Positions 55,487-64,000 of a DNA stretch of 64,000 nt are shown here, piece after piece (positions within the stretch are counted from its first letter, which is position 1; every line of letters begins with the position of its first letter). Both the position numbers and the translations under genes were made by a program. The DNA is taken from the NCBI GenBank assembly GCA_963682025.1, contig OY821517.1:293089670-293153669 (forward strand), given 5' to 3'. The notes under the pieces were generated by a model. It saw nothing but the letters and a program-made list of their open reading frames with translations. It was not told the origin of the DNA and searched no databases. This DNA is from Cordilura impudica. Lineage: Eukaryota > Arthropoda > Insecta > Diptera > Scathophagidae.

Positions 55487-56493
55487 TTACTGCATCGGCA
55501 TAACTCTTAGCAGCAAAAATTGGACTGTTTCCAATCGGCACAGAATTTGAAGGATTAACCCATTGAGTCGTATTGTTTGGAGCTTTCTCAAAAAATCGTG
55601 GAAATGATGGTTTCGTGTAGGCTGATTCCTCTTGTTCACATTATCACGCATGGCAAGGTTTTCTTTACGGCTGGGACACCGAGGGTCATCTGCTCTATGA
55701 TTTGTGTTTTTTATATTTTTCTTGGTACAATTGGAGCACTTGTAAGCTATAGGGTTTCCCTCTGATATCTTGTTTATTTGACAAACTGATAAATCATGAT
55801 CACCACCACATGTAATACAGATATTATTGCGATAACAGTTCTTGGAACCATGGCCGACATTGCGCACTTGGTGCATTGAGTAGGACCTTTTTTACTTTTT
55901 AGGTGGTTTCTCCAGTGAACCACAATACTGCGAAGTCGTGTAATTTTTAATATCTGTGTCTTTGAGTTTTGAGTTCGGTCAAACTCTAACATTTACAATG
56001 CATCATCTGCAGAAGAACGAACATTTTTTATTTCCTTAACGCTAGTTGCAGTGACATTGTATTCTAATTTAAGCTCTTCCTCTAATGCTTTTGGGTCAGT
56101 TTGGGGTAGGCCATATAGGAATAGCTTAAACAATTTATTATCTTTACTTTCGTGGGTATAGAATCTGAAATTAGCTGCGGTGAGTTTTTTCTTTGCGACA
56201 TCATAATTTACCAAAGAAGAAGATATTATTTTCGTGCCGGCTGACATTCTTTTGAACTCGTAATCTTTCCCAATTAAGTTATATACTGGAGTAAAACCAT
56301 GAATAGAATCAACGACAATTGGGGGTATTACAATTTTGTAATACCTAATATCCTGTTGCTCACCTTCACAGAAAGTGTCTTCTTCATCATCTAGATTTTG
56401 TAAGATTTTCAATCGATTTTCATTTGCACTGAATTTCTTTTTTGGGGAACTTCCCCAACACTTCTTTCGTTTTAAAGCATTCATTAATAACAT
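55487..56493 (-). pseudogene. J element ORF1 (gag-like) with CCHC zinc knuckles
   Basis: A 166-residue N-terminal frame (56493-55993) has basic and acidic linkers, then VIPPIVVDSIHGFTPVYNLI and KLFKLFLYGLPQTDPKAL, which resembles the RRM-like middle region of Jockey ORF1. After a shift come CTKC...GHGSKNC, CITCGGDHDLSVC and KCSNC...NHRADDPRCP, three zinc-knuckle-like motifs that bind nucleic acid. Frame changes at about 55990 and 55870 break the ORF. The 5' UTR probably begins near 56650. Confidence 0.75.
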
Positions 56494-56650
56494 ATTTTTT
56501 TTTAGTTCTTTTTCGTTGTTTACTTTACTAAAGAAGTAAGTAAATGCAATTTACTATGATAGTATGTTGTTGTTTTTAACTGTAACTGTTGTTTTTAAAA
56601 TACTGTAGCAATACTAAGCAAATAACAATAAATACGTCTGTTCGCGATCA

Positions 56651-57369
56651 ATGACTGCATGAGACTGGTTTCTGTCACTTTTTTTGGAACAGTTAGTTCA
56701 TCTCCTTGTAAAATCTTCCACAGTTTAAGACATCTTGTTTGTGGCCTGCAACTTCCTTTTCACAAGACCTTAATATTTTTTCAGTTTCCTAAGCTCGGGA
56801 CAGTTTCGTTTATTTCCTCGCTTGGTACAAAACCCACGTTATTGATCTTGTATCACATACCGTAGTGACAGCATGCCAAATCAGGCTTAACATATGTACA
56901 CACATTGTGCTGGCCATATCAGGAACTTTTGTTTTTGAATTTTGTCTGCTATATTCGACATTTCATCGAGCATGAGCAACATACAAATTTTTATCCGGAA
57001 GCTGAGAGAAATCTGCCATACGTTTCATCGTCCATTATGCAGCAGGAGTATTTATTTATGAACCATGATTTCAATATCCCTGCTCAGTTTTTGGCCCATA
57101 AATTTTTTTCCACCGTTCCCGTCTGGAACTTTTTGAACTTTGTATGTTTTCAAACCTGAATTTTCCCACCAAATAGGCCGGATGTGTTGGGAGCTCTTTT
57201 CTTGACCTTTCTTTCTAATATATCATAATTTTAGCACGTACTTTTAATTCGTCACTCATTTTGATCAAACTAACAATAAATGAAGAAGGTTAAGCTGACC
57301 ATAATAACTGACATATTTCTCAAGGAATACTTGTTAAAAAAAATTCAAATAATGCTTGCAAAAGAAGTT
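56651..57369. other. Unassigned sequence, slightly GC-richer
   Basis: Composition is less AT-rich than neighbours and short open frames occur on both strands (for example 56905-57159 plus), with no recognised motif. It may be a decayed coding relic; family unknown. Confidence 0.3.
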
Positions 57370-57800
57370 AAGAAGAAAACCGTGTGCTCAGATTTTTTCT
57401 ATCTCACTCCTTATATTAAATATGGAGTTAATATAAAGGTGGCGTCTGTCCGTCTGTCCGTCTGTGAAAATCACGATCACGCCCTGAATATGTCAGTTAG
57501 GTTCCACAGATTTAGTGGAAATGATTCTCTGACATCTTGGGCAGGTTGCTGTTTGAAATTGACAAAATCGGCTTAATAGGTTTCGAGATTTCAATGAAAA
57601 TGGAAAAAAAATCTTCAAAAGATCAGATTTTTCTATGTCGTTCTTGTCTATGTTTTTATTGTTGTTGTTGTTATTAAAAATTTTGTAATTTTTTTGTGAT
57701 AGCTGTAATTATTGCAGTTGTTAAAGTCGTTGCATTTGTAGCATTTGCTTAATAAGTGTGTTTTTAATGTTATATTACATGTGCCATATTAGGTTAGGCC
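57370..57800 (-). mobile_element. DINE-1/INE-1-like fragment, variant of 35556-36180
   Basis: GTCTGTCCGTCTGTCCGTCT at 57446-57465, then AATCACGATCACGCCCTGAA, GAAAATGGAAAAAAAATCTTC, TTTCTATGTCGTTCTTGTC and a (GTT)n tail parallel the 35700-36130 copy. Confidence 0.6.
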
Positions 57801-57835
57801 GCTATTGTCACATTTTTTTAAATGTTATCTCGAAA

Positions 57836-59327
57836 TAAATTCACAAAATCACCAAATTGCCATCCTATCATTTCTGTCCAAAGTGATGGAAAATCTCATG
57901 CAAAGGCAAATTAATAGAAATTTAAAAGAGCGCAAACTTCTAACAGAAAAACAGTCTGGTTTTAGACAGGGAAGAAGCTGCATCATGGTGTTGATCGATG
58001 TGGTCGAAAAACGTATGTCCAAACTTGATAAGGATATGGTATCATTCCTTGTGCCGTTAGATCATAGTAAAGTTTTTGGTACAGTTGACCACTCCATTCT
58101 GCTGACCAAACTCCAAAAGCTTTTTAACTTTTCTGATTCGGCCAATAAACTTATTGGATCATATCATTTATGCCGAAAACAAGTTGTCTCCTTCGATGGT
58201 TTGATTTCCAATGCTGCTGATATTGATAGAGGGGTGCCACAAGGATCCATTCTGGCCCATTACTTTTTTGTAAGTACATTAATGATCTTCCTGATTCTCT
58301 AAGTCACTGCGATATTCAAATGTAAGCAAATGATGTACAATTGTACATAAGCTCTAAATTTAAAAATGTACGTTATTGTATTGACTGCATTAACAACGAT
58401 TTGGATAAAATTAATTAATGGGCAAGTATAAATGGTCTAAGCATAAATCCGAAAAAATCAAAGTGCATCTTCTTGTCGAGAAATAATAAGAAAAGACTTG
58501 AAAATACTGACTTTTTCAAAATAAACAACAATATAATCAACTTTGTTCCATCATCATCAAATTTAGGAATAACATTCAATGCCCAACTTTCATGGAAAAA
58601 CCATATTAATATTTCGGCTGGAAAAGTTCATGGTATGCTGAGAAACCTGTGGGCTGTTAAAGCATCGATGCCCTTTAATATACCGATGCTTCTGGCTAAA
58701 ACATATTTAATTCCTGTTTTATTGTATGGGTGTGAAATATTTGCAAATTGTGACACCATTGATTTTAATCGACTTGTGGTCACGTATAACAACATAGCCA
58801 GATATATATTTAATCATAGTAGAAGGGAAAGTGTATCACCGTTTTCATATCAGTTACATAAAATGTGTTTTAAAGATATATTAAGGTATAAATGTCTTTT
58901 GATGATGCATAAACTAATGTACATATTTAAAGGAACCTGAATATCTTTATAGGAGAATTACTTTTGCCAAATCTTACTTTTGCCAAAAAACCTGATATCA
59001 CAAACATATAAATATCTTTTGTCTACGAGACAATTTTTCAATTATACAATTGGTCTTTGGAACGACCTACCATCCTATACTCAATTGCTTAGCAACACAT
59101 TATGCTTTAAAAAGGAACTTTTAAATTTGTTTCAAATTTATTAATTATTTTCAATTTATAATTTTATATGTTTGTTTTATATGTTTAGACACCAAAAACT
59201 TTTTTACTATTATTTTTAAGTCGTATATACAAATTGTATTTTTAAATTCAATTGATATATCATTACCTTGAAAGCTTTTAGTTGCTATCACTGTAATAGT
59301 TATTGAATTTATAAATAATAATAATAA
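57836..59327 (+). pseudogene. Jockey-family copy 2, 5'-truncated reverse transcriptase
   Basis: Starts within the fingers (NHQIAILSFLSKVMENLMQR), then LLTEKQSGFRQGRSC, motif A FLVPLDHSKVFG (family DHSKAFD, with the final Asp changed to Gly), motif B GVPQGSILA, and a degraded motif C (QMMYNCT-like near 58330 instead of YADD). SKCIFLSR, NLGITFNAQLSWKNHI, LIPVLLYGCEIFANCD and a C-terminal part follow, with a tail of TAA repeats near 59311-59327. Clearly the same family as 24915-26479 but more decayed. The Helitron at 59328 inserted into its (AAT)n tail. Confidence 0.82.
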
Positions 59328-59703
59328 CTAGCAGATACCTGCCATCGAAACTCGAGTGCAAATTCTAGAAAATATTATTTTTTCATTAAATAAAGACCCT
59401 AAAGGTATGCTAATCAATTATAGCCAATTCACAAATGAACACAAAAAAGAAACTGATTTTTTTACAAAGACATTAACAAATTTAATAAAAAGACACAAAG
59501 CGTTGTATAATTTTATGTATGTGTTAGTAGCAACTTAAAATGCAATTTACTCAAAATAAAGGAAAAAATTTAAAAATCTGTAAAACTGCAAAAGGGCTAA
59601 AATGAAATACCTTTCGAATAATATACGTTTGGTCAAAATCGGGATAAAACGGTAGAACAAAACATCGGTCACAAGAAATTGCCTAGCCTATTAATATTAT
59701 AGA
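59328..59703 (-). mobile_element. Short Helitron, copy 2 (376 bp) of the 10950-11301 family
   Basis: Plus strand reads A|CTAGCAGATACC at the left and ATTATAGA|T at the right, again a TC...CTAG element on the minus strand between A and T, here inside an (AAT)n tail. The inner 200 bp (GGTCAAAATCGGGATAAAAC, ATCGGTCACAAGAAAT) is almost identical to copy 1. The hairpin near CTAG is partly degraded. Confidence 0.8.
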
Positions 59704-59741
59704 TAATAATAATCACCAACATGAAAGAAAATTAATAATAA

Positions 59742-60521
59742 ACAAGTAAGAAAATTATAGTCGGTCTAGACCGACTTTACGATACCCTATACCATGCGTT
59801 TAGAAACCCTATCTCTTAGGCCCAACCAACTGGACATTGAAAATAAGCAAAAACCAAATTTGAGTGGGATTTTTATTAATTTTTTTGGCTGCAGATATGA
59901 AAAAGTTTTATCGGATGCTATATCTATAAAGGGACTAGGTCCAAAAATGGACCGATCCTGATCATGTTTGGTAAAGTCTCTTGTATTTTGCAAAAATATG
60001 TACAAACAAAATTTGAGAAGAATCAGTGCAATATTTTTGTTTTTTAATAGATTTAAGTGAAGATCGGGAAGCAGCTCTATATGGGGTCAAAGGTATCATT
60101 TTTGGACTACTCATTAGTGGATGTAATGAACGCATACAAACCCAATTTGAGTAAGATCTATATGACAATTTGGATCTTATGGCAATTTATGTCGATTTCA
60201 TATGGGTTATTTGTATGGGGGCTAGGTCTGAACATGGACCGATTCTCACCAATTTCAATAGCGTTCATCCCATGGCCGATAAAAGCTTATATACCAAATT
60301 TCATCAAAATATATTCATATTTGCGACCTGCAGTTTGATTACAAGCTTTACATGGACACACAGACGGACGGACGGACGGACGGACATTGCTAAATCAACT
60401 CAGAAAGTGATTCTGATTCGATCGGTATAATTAAAGATGGGTCTAGGTCAAATATTTTTGGTTGTTACAAACAGCAGCACAAAGTCATTATACCCAAACC
60501 ACATAGTGGTATAGGGTATAA
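59742..60521 (+). mobile_element. DINE-1-like element, copy X9
   Basis: Full copy: ACAAGTAAGAAAATTATAG start, palindrome with one change (GACTTTAC after it), subterminal ATACCCTATACCA, (GGAC)n at 60365-60385, and end AGTGGTATAGGGTATAA. Nearly identical to X10 and X1 over most of its length, so these are recent relatives. Confidence 0.85.
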
Positions 60522-60571
60522 AAATATCTCTTCATAAGAAAGTACCCAGTTATTAATAAAGAAATCCACTA

Positions 60572-60678
60572 AGGAAATTAGAGTCGGTTTAGACCGACTC
60601 GACGTCTCATGTCCAACTAATTGGATAAGAAAATTTTTTTGCCTGCAGATATGAAAAAAGTCACATCGGATATCATAT
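60572..60678 (+). mobile_element. Truncated DINE-1-like element, copy X11
   Basis: GGAAATTAGAGTCGGTTTAG with the palindrome, then CCAACTAATTGGATA and GCAGATATGAAAAAAGTC. It is cut where the antisense tail (TTTATTTATTTTATTTATTT) of a Jockey-family copy begins. The middle part between the palindrome and CCAACTAA is also shortened. Confidence 0.65.
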
Positions 60679-60940
60679 TTTATTTATTTTATTTATTTAT
60701 TTGTTTTAATGATTTCGTGCACAACAAGACTAAGTCTTATAATTACAGTACAGGATTTTAGTAGTGTACAAACATGTTTAGCCAAATTAGATTGAATAAA
60801 ATTGTAACTAATATATAAAAGTTAATATGAATAATAGTATAACATAAGAATTTATAAAATTGTGACATTAATAAAATATAACTTAGAATATTAAAAAAAA
60901 AAAAAATAAAAAAAAAGTTTTAAATTTAAAACAATTAAAA

Positions 60941-61720
60941 ACAAGTAAGAAAATTATAGTCGGTCTAGACCGACTATACGATACCCTATACCATGCGTTT
61001 AGAAACCCTATCTCTTAGGCCCAACTAACTGGACATTGAAAATAAGCAAAAACCAAATTTGAGTGGGATTTTTATTAATTTTTTTGGCTGCAGATATGAA
61101 AAAGTTCATATCGGATGCTATATCTATAAAGGGACTAGGTCCAAAAATGGACGGATCCTGATCATGTTTGGTAAAGTCTCTTGTATTTTGCAAAAATATG
61201 TACAAACAAAATTTGAGAAGAATCAGTGCAATATTTTTGCTTTTTAATAGATTTAACTGAAGATCGGGAAGTAGCTCTATATGGGGTCAAAGGGATCATT
61301 TTTGGATACTCATTAGTGGATGTAATGAACGCATAAAAACCCAATTTGAGTAAGATCTATATGACAATTTGGATCTTATGGCAATTTATGTCGATTTCAT
61401 ATGGGTAATTTGTATGGGGGCTAGGTCTGAACATGGACCGATTCTCACCAATTTCAATAGCGTTCATCCCATGGCCGATAAAAGCTTATATACCAAATTT
61501 CATCAAAATTTATTCATATTTGCGACCTGCAGTTTGATTACAAGCTTTACATGGACACACAGACGGACGGACGGACGGACGGACATTGCTAAATCAACTC
61601 AGAAAGTGATTCTGATTCGATCGGTATAATTAAAGATGGGTCTAGGTCAAATATTTTTGGTTGTTACAAACAGCAGCACAAAGTCATTATACCCAAACCA
61701 CATAGTGGTATAGGGTATAA
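60941..61720 (+). mobile_element. DINE-1-like element, copy X10 (nested)
   Basis: Full copy with intact 20-bp palindrome, subterminal repeats and (GGAC)n at 61564-61584. It lies in the 3' UTR of the minus-strand Jockey copy 3, so it is younger than that insertion. Confidence 0.85.
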
Positions 61721-61809
61721 TTACAAAAAAAAAGAGTAATATGTATATGTGAAAAAAAATAAATAGATATGTAAAAAAATAATTATGATATAAATAACTA
61801 TAAAAGAAA

Positions 61810-62514
61810 AACCACCAGGAGTATTTAACTAAAATAATTAAAAAGACTTTTTTAAAACTCATTGCGTTGCTGTTTATTTGTTGGCTATGTTGAAGAGCAT
61901 TCCAAAGACGTGTAGCATTTACGAAGAACTGCCATTCAGAAACGAGACATCGGAATTTGGGAATTATGACATTTTTGCCTCTTGACGATCTAGCAAAGCG
62001 TATATTTTGAAAAGGTATTTCGGTTTTTGAGAGTACATAATTTTTCAAAAAAAATATTAAAGTTCTAATCTTTAACAAGTTTTCAAACGAAACTCGATAG
62101 ATAGTTTTCGAATAGGACGATACTTGATCTCGCTTTTTAAGTCCGTAAACATATCGTATAATATTATTATATAAAACTTTAAGTTTTTTCTTACTTATGG
62201 AGTCACAATAAGAAAACAATTCACAACCGTAAGTAAGACTAGGAATCAAATAAGCTTTCGCGAGTAGCATTCTTACTTTTAACGGCGTAAAGTACTGCAC
62301 AGACCACAACGTTCTTAATTTGACATATATTTGCACAACCAGAGCATTGATATGATTTGACCAAGTTAAGTTATTGTTAAACACTATTCCCAAATTTTTT
62401 GCCGTTCCTACAATATCAATTTTCTCGTTGTTTATAATGATGTCATCTTGAATGATTGGATTTAACATTTTTTTGTGAATTACGATACATTTGGATTTTC
62501 TTGGATTTAAACAA
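61810..62514 (-). pseudogene. Jockey-family copy 3 reverse transcriptase, C-terminal third
   Basis: Reads CLNPRKSKCIVIHKKM, AKNLGIVFNNNLTWSNHI, TPLKVRMLLAKAYLIPSLTY, GCELFSYCDS, VLYNNIIRYVYGLKKRD, SFENLLKIRTLIFF, FARSSRGK and RLWNALQHSQQINSN, aligned throughout with 25800-26479. The catalytic motifs are lost through 5' truncation at about 62514. The frame is open but not functional alone. Its extension past about 61815 into the 3' UTR and X10 is spurious. Confidence 0.85.
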
Positions 62515-64000
62515 CTCCCGAAGGCCGTTACAATGAGCTTTTCGCCGCGCATAACCACTTAGCGCAACTAGTGAATGAACCAACGCACATTCCGTGCATT
62601 GAAGGGCAAAGACAGAATACTCTCGACCTTTTTCTAACTTCACACCCTGACAAGTATGAGGTGAAAATACTTGCACCTCTTGGTAATTCGGATCATTGTA
62701 CCATTTCCGCTTCTTTTTCGTACTCTGTACTTCATAGTGTTTCAACACCAGCTATGAAACGCTCAGTTTTCATCTATGAAAAGGCTCGTTGGGCCGAGCT
62801 CAACGATTTCTTCAAGCATTTCAACTGGAAACTTTGTTTCCTACATAATAATGTTGATGCTGCTGCGATAATGGTGGAAAAAATAATAGTGCTTGGTATG
62901 AAATTATTCATTCCATCAAAGCGCATTTCGGCTAAACCTAATCAAAAATCTTGGTTTAACCAGACTTGCAGAGATGCAGTCAGATCCAGAGAGGAAGCAT
63001 TCAGACTTTGGCGTGAAAATAAAAATTCCGTCACTGAACTGCTAGGCAAACAGGCGAGAAATGAATGTGCCAAAGTACTAAGGCGCGAAAAGTTTCTTCA
63101 CGATCAGCGTCTTCGTGCTAAAGTTCTTTCTGCTCCTCGGGGCAGCAAGAGCTTTTGGTCATTTGTTAAAAGAGTAAAGAATAATGCTAGTTCTGCTATC
63201 CCAACTCTTATAATGAATGACCAAATGTTCACTGACCCGGTTGATAAGGCTAACCTTTTAGCTGAACTTTTTGCAAAAAATTCATTTTTGCCGGATAGCG
63301 ATCAACCACTGCCCGAACTCGAAAGAGTATCTTGTACTATGCCTAAAATATTCTTCCGAGCACGTGCAGTTAAAAAGGTTCTTTCGGATCTCAACATTAA
63401 CAAGTCTCCGGGACCGGATGGTATACCAGCACTGGTGCTGAAACAGTGCTCTTCGACGCTAGCCAGTCCATTGGCCAACCTTTTCAGCCTTTCGTATAAT
63501 AATAATAATAATCCCTAAAAAGGGTGCGGCTAATATCCCTGAAAATTACCGTCCAATTGCAATTTGCTCTGCGCTCTCAAAAGTGATGGAGAGCATGATC
63601 AATTTCCACCTTGTGAACTACCTAGAGGTCAACTCACTTCTTAATGATCGACAGTATGGTTTCCGTAGAAATCGTTCCACGGGAGACCTGTTAGCTCTAC
63701 TTTCTGAGCGCTGGAGTCGATCCATTCGCAATTTTGGCGAAAGTAAAGTGGTTGCTCTGGATATTTCCAAGGCACTCGACCGTGTATGGCACGGTGCATT
63801 GATATCAAAGCTTATTGCATTTGGGGTCGGTAATGATTTCTCTCGATTTATATCGAGTTTTCTCAGAGACCGAACAATACGTGTGTTATTGATGGGGTCT
63901 CATCTAATGAGTTTCAGCTTAATTCAGGTTCTGTTCTTTCTCCATCTCTTTTCCTTATCTTTCTGAACGACCTTCTTGGCCAAACTTTTAACTCTATATA
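62515..64000 (+). pseudogene. Non-LTR retrotransposon K, endonuclease end and reverse transcriptase, cut by window edge
   Basis: From about 62527 the frame reads ELFAAHNHLAQLVNEPTHIP, LDLFLTSHPDKYEV and LGNSDHCTISASF (end of the endonuclease, with the S-D-H catalytic block). The linker follows (KSWFNQTCRDAVRSREEAFR), then NINKSPGPDGIPALVLKQCS. A gap follows, where FSLSY runs into (AAT)5 and PKKGAANIPENYRPIAICSA continues in another frame. Then LNDRQYGFRRNRSTGDLLAL and motif A VVALDISKALDRVWHGAL (Phe of AFD replaced by Leu). The 3' part lies outside the window. It is a different Jockey/I-related family from the others and better preserved than most. Its 5' part was displaced or deleted at 62515. 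Confidence 0.8.

Larger units (their letters stand above)
47830..56650 (-). mobile_element. Jockey-type non-LTR retrotransposon J with CCHC ORF1, multiply interrupted
   Basis: On the minus strand, in order from high to low coordinates: ORF1 with zinc knuckles (56493-55487), endonuclease (about 55330-54842, then 53484 downward), linker and reverse transcriptase (to 51788), and after the Transib insertion the rest of the reverse transcriptase to the stop at 47888. Two insertions split it: Transib A (48520-51782) and a truncated LINE (53498-54828). Without them it is about 4.2 kb. Its ORF1 differs from the FP-type ORF1 at 19562, so it is another Jockey-clade family. Confidence 0.8.
60679..62514 (-). 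mobile_element. Jockey-family copy 3, 5'-truncated, with nested X10
   Basis: Minus-strand element: coding relic 62514-61810, 3' UTR split by the DINE-like copy X10 (60941-61720), then the remaining 3' UTR (60940-60700) and an AAATA-type tail at its 3' end. The 3' UTR shares TCTTGTTGTGC before the tail with the copy at 19479-26812. Confidence 0.8.

Noticed and set aside
60170..60430. An 86-residue open frame repeated nearly unchanged at 61369-61629, with similar frames at 4702, 36977 and 46026
   Set aside because: It lies in each X-family DINE-like element and ends in the (GGAC)n repeat; reading frames exist on both strands, and DINE elements are non-coding.

Overview
This window reads as intergenic, repeat-dense DNA from a fly, most likely a higher dipteran (Brachycera, possibly a calyptrate). 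It is very AT-rich. It contains DINE-1/INE-1-like elements with (GTCY)n cores, Jockey-clade retrotransposons, Tc1-like relics and short introns of 53-59 bp inside transposase relics. I found no convincing host gene, tRNA or rRNA. Nearly every coding signal belongs to a transposable element (TE), and almost all of them are broken; the clearest intact protein is a Jockey-type ORF1 at 19562-20623.

Layout. 0-10 kb: a cluster of short palindromes, Tc1-like relics, and two minisatellite arrays that host four DINE-like insertions. 10-15.5 kb: a short Helitron with its empty site nearby, a small inverted-repeat element built on a ~122-bp tandem repeat, and a Tc1-like relic with long inverted repeats. 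15.5-26.8 kb: two non-LTR retrotransposons, each interrupted by a 2.5-2.8 kb non-coding element with TGT...ACA ends and a perfect 4-bp target duplication. These look like giant solo LTRs. 28-33 kb: a relic of a coding Helitron (helicase C-terminus), CpG-rich tandem repeats, and a MITE nested in a second Helitron. 36.5-37.8 kb: a DINE-like copy and a PIF/Harbinger derivative carrying a MADF fragment with TAA target duplications. 39.6-42.7 kb and 48.5-51.8 kb: two different Transib-type (RAG1-related) transposons, with boundaries, TIRs and 5-bp target duplications readable. The second interrupts the YADD catalytic motif of a minus-strand Jockey-type element spanning about 47.8-56.65 kb. 57-64 kb: two more Jockey-family copies, three DINE-like copies, a second copy of the 10.95-kb Helitron, and a non-LTR element running off the window end.

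The main result is a nested insertion history that can be read at base level. Removing an insertion plus one copy of its target duplication (or closing at A^T for Helitrons) restores a reading frame at five sites: 15655-18190, 22096-24914, 43646-44421, 48520-51782 and 53664-54084. A Helitron at 10950-11301 has an unoccupied paralogue at 10360/10361. These fix element ends without outside data. The most interesting items are the two Transib relics, one with termini resembling 23-spacer recombination signals, and the unnamed 2.5-2.8 kb LTR-like family. Family names rest on recalled motifs, not on searches.
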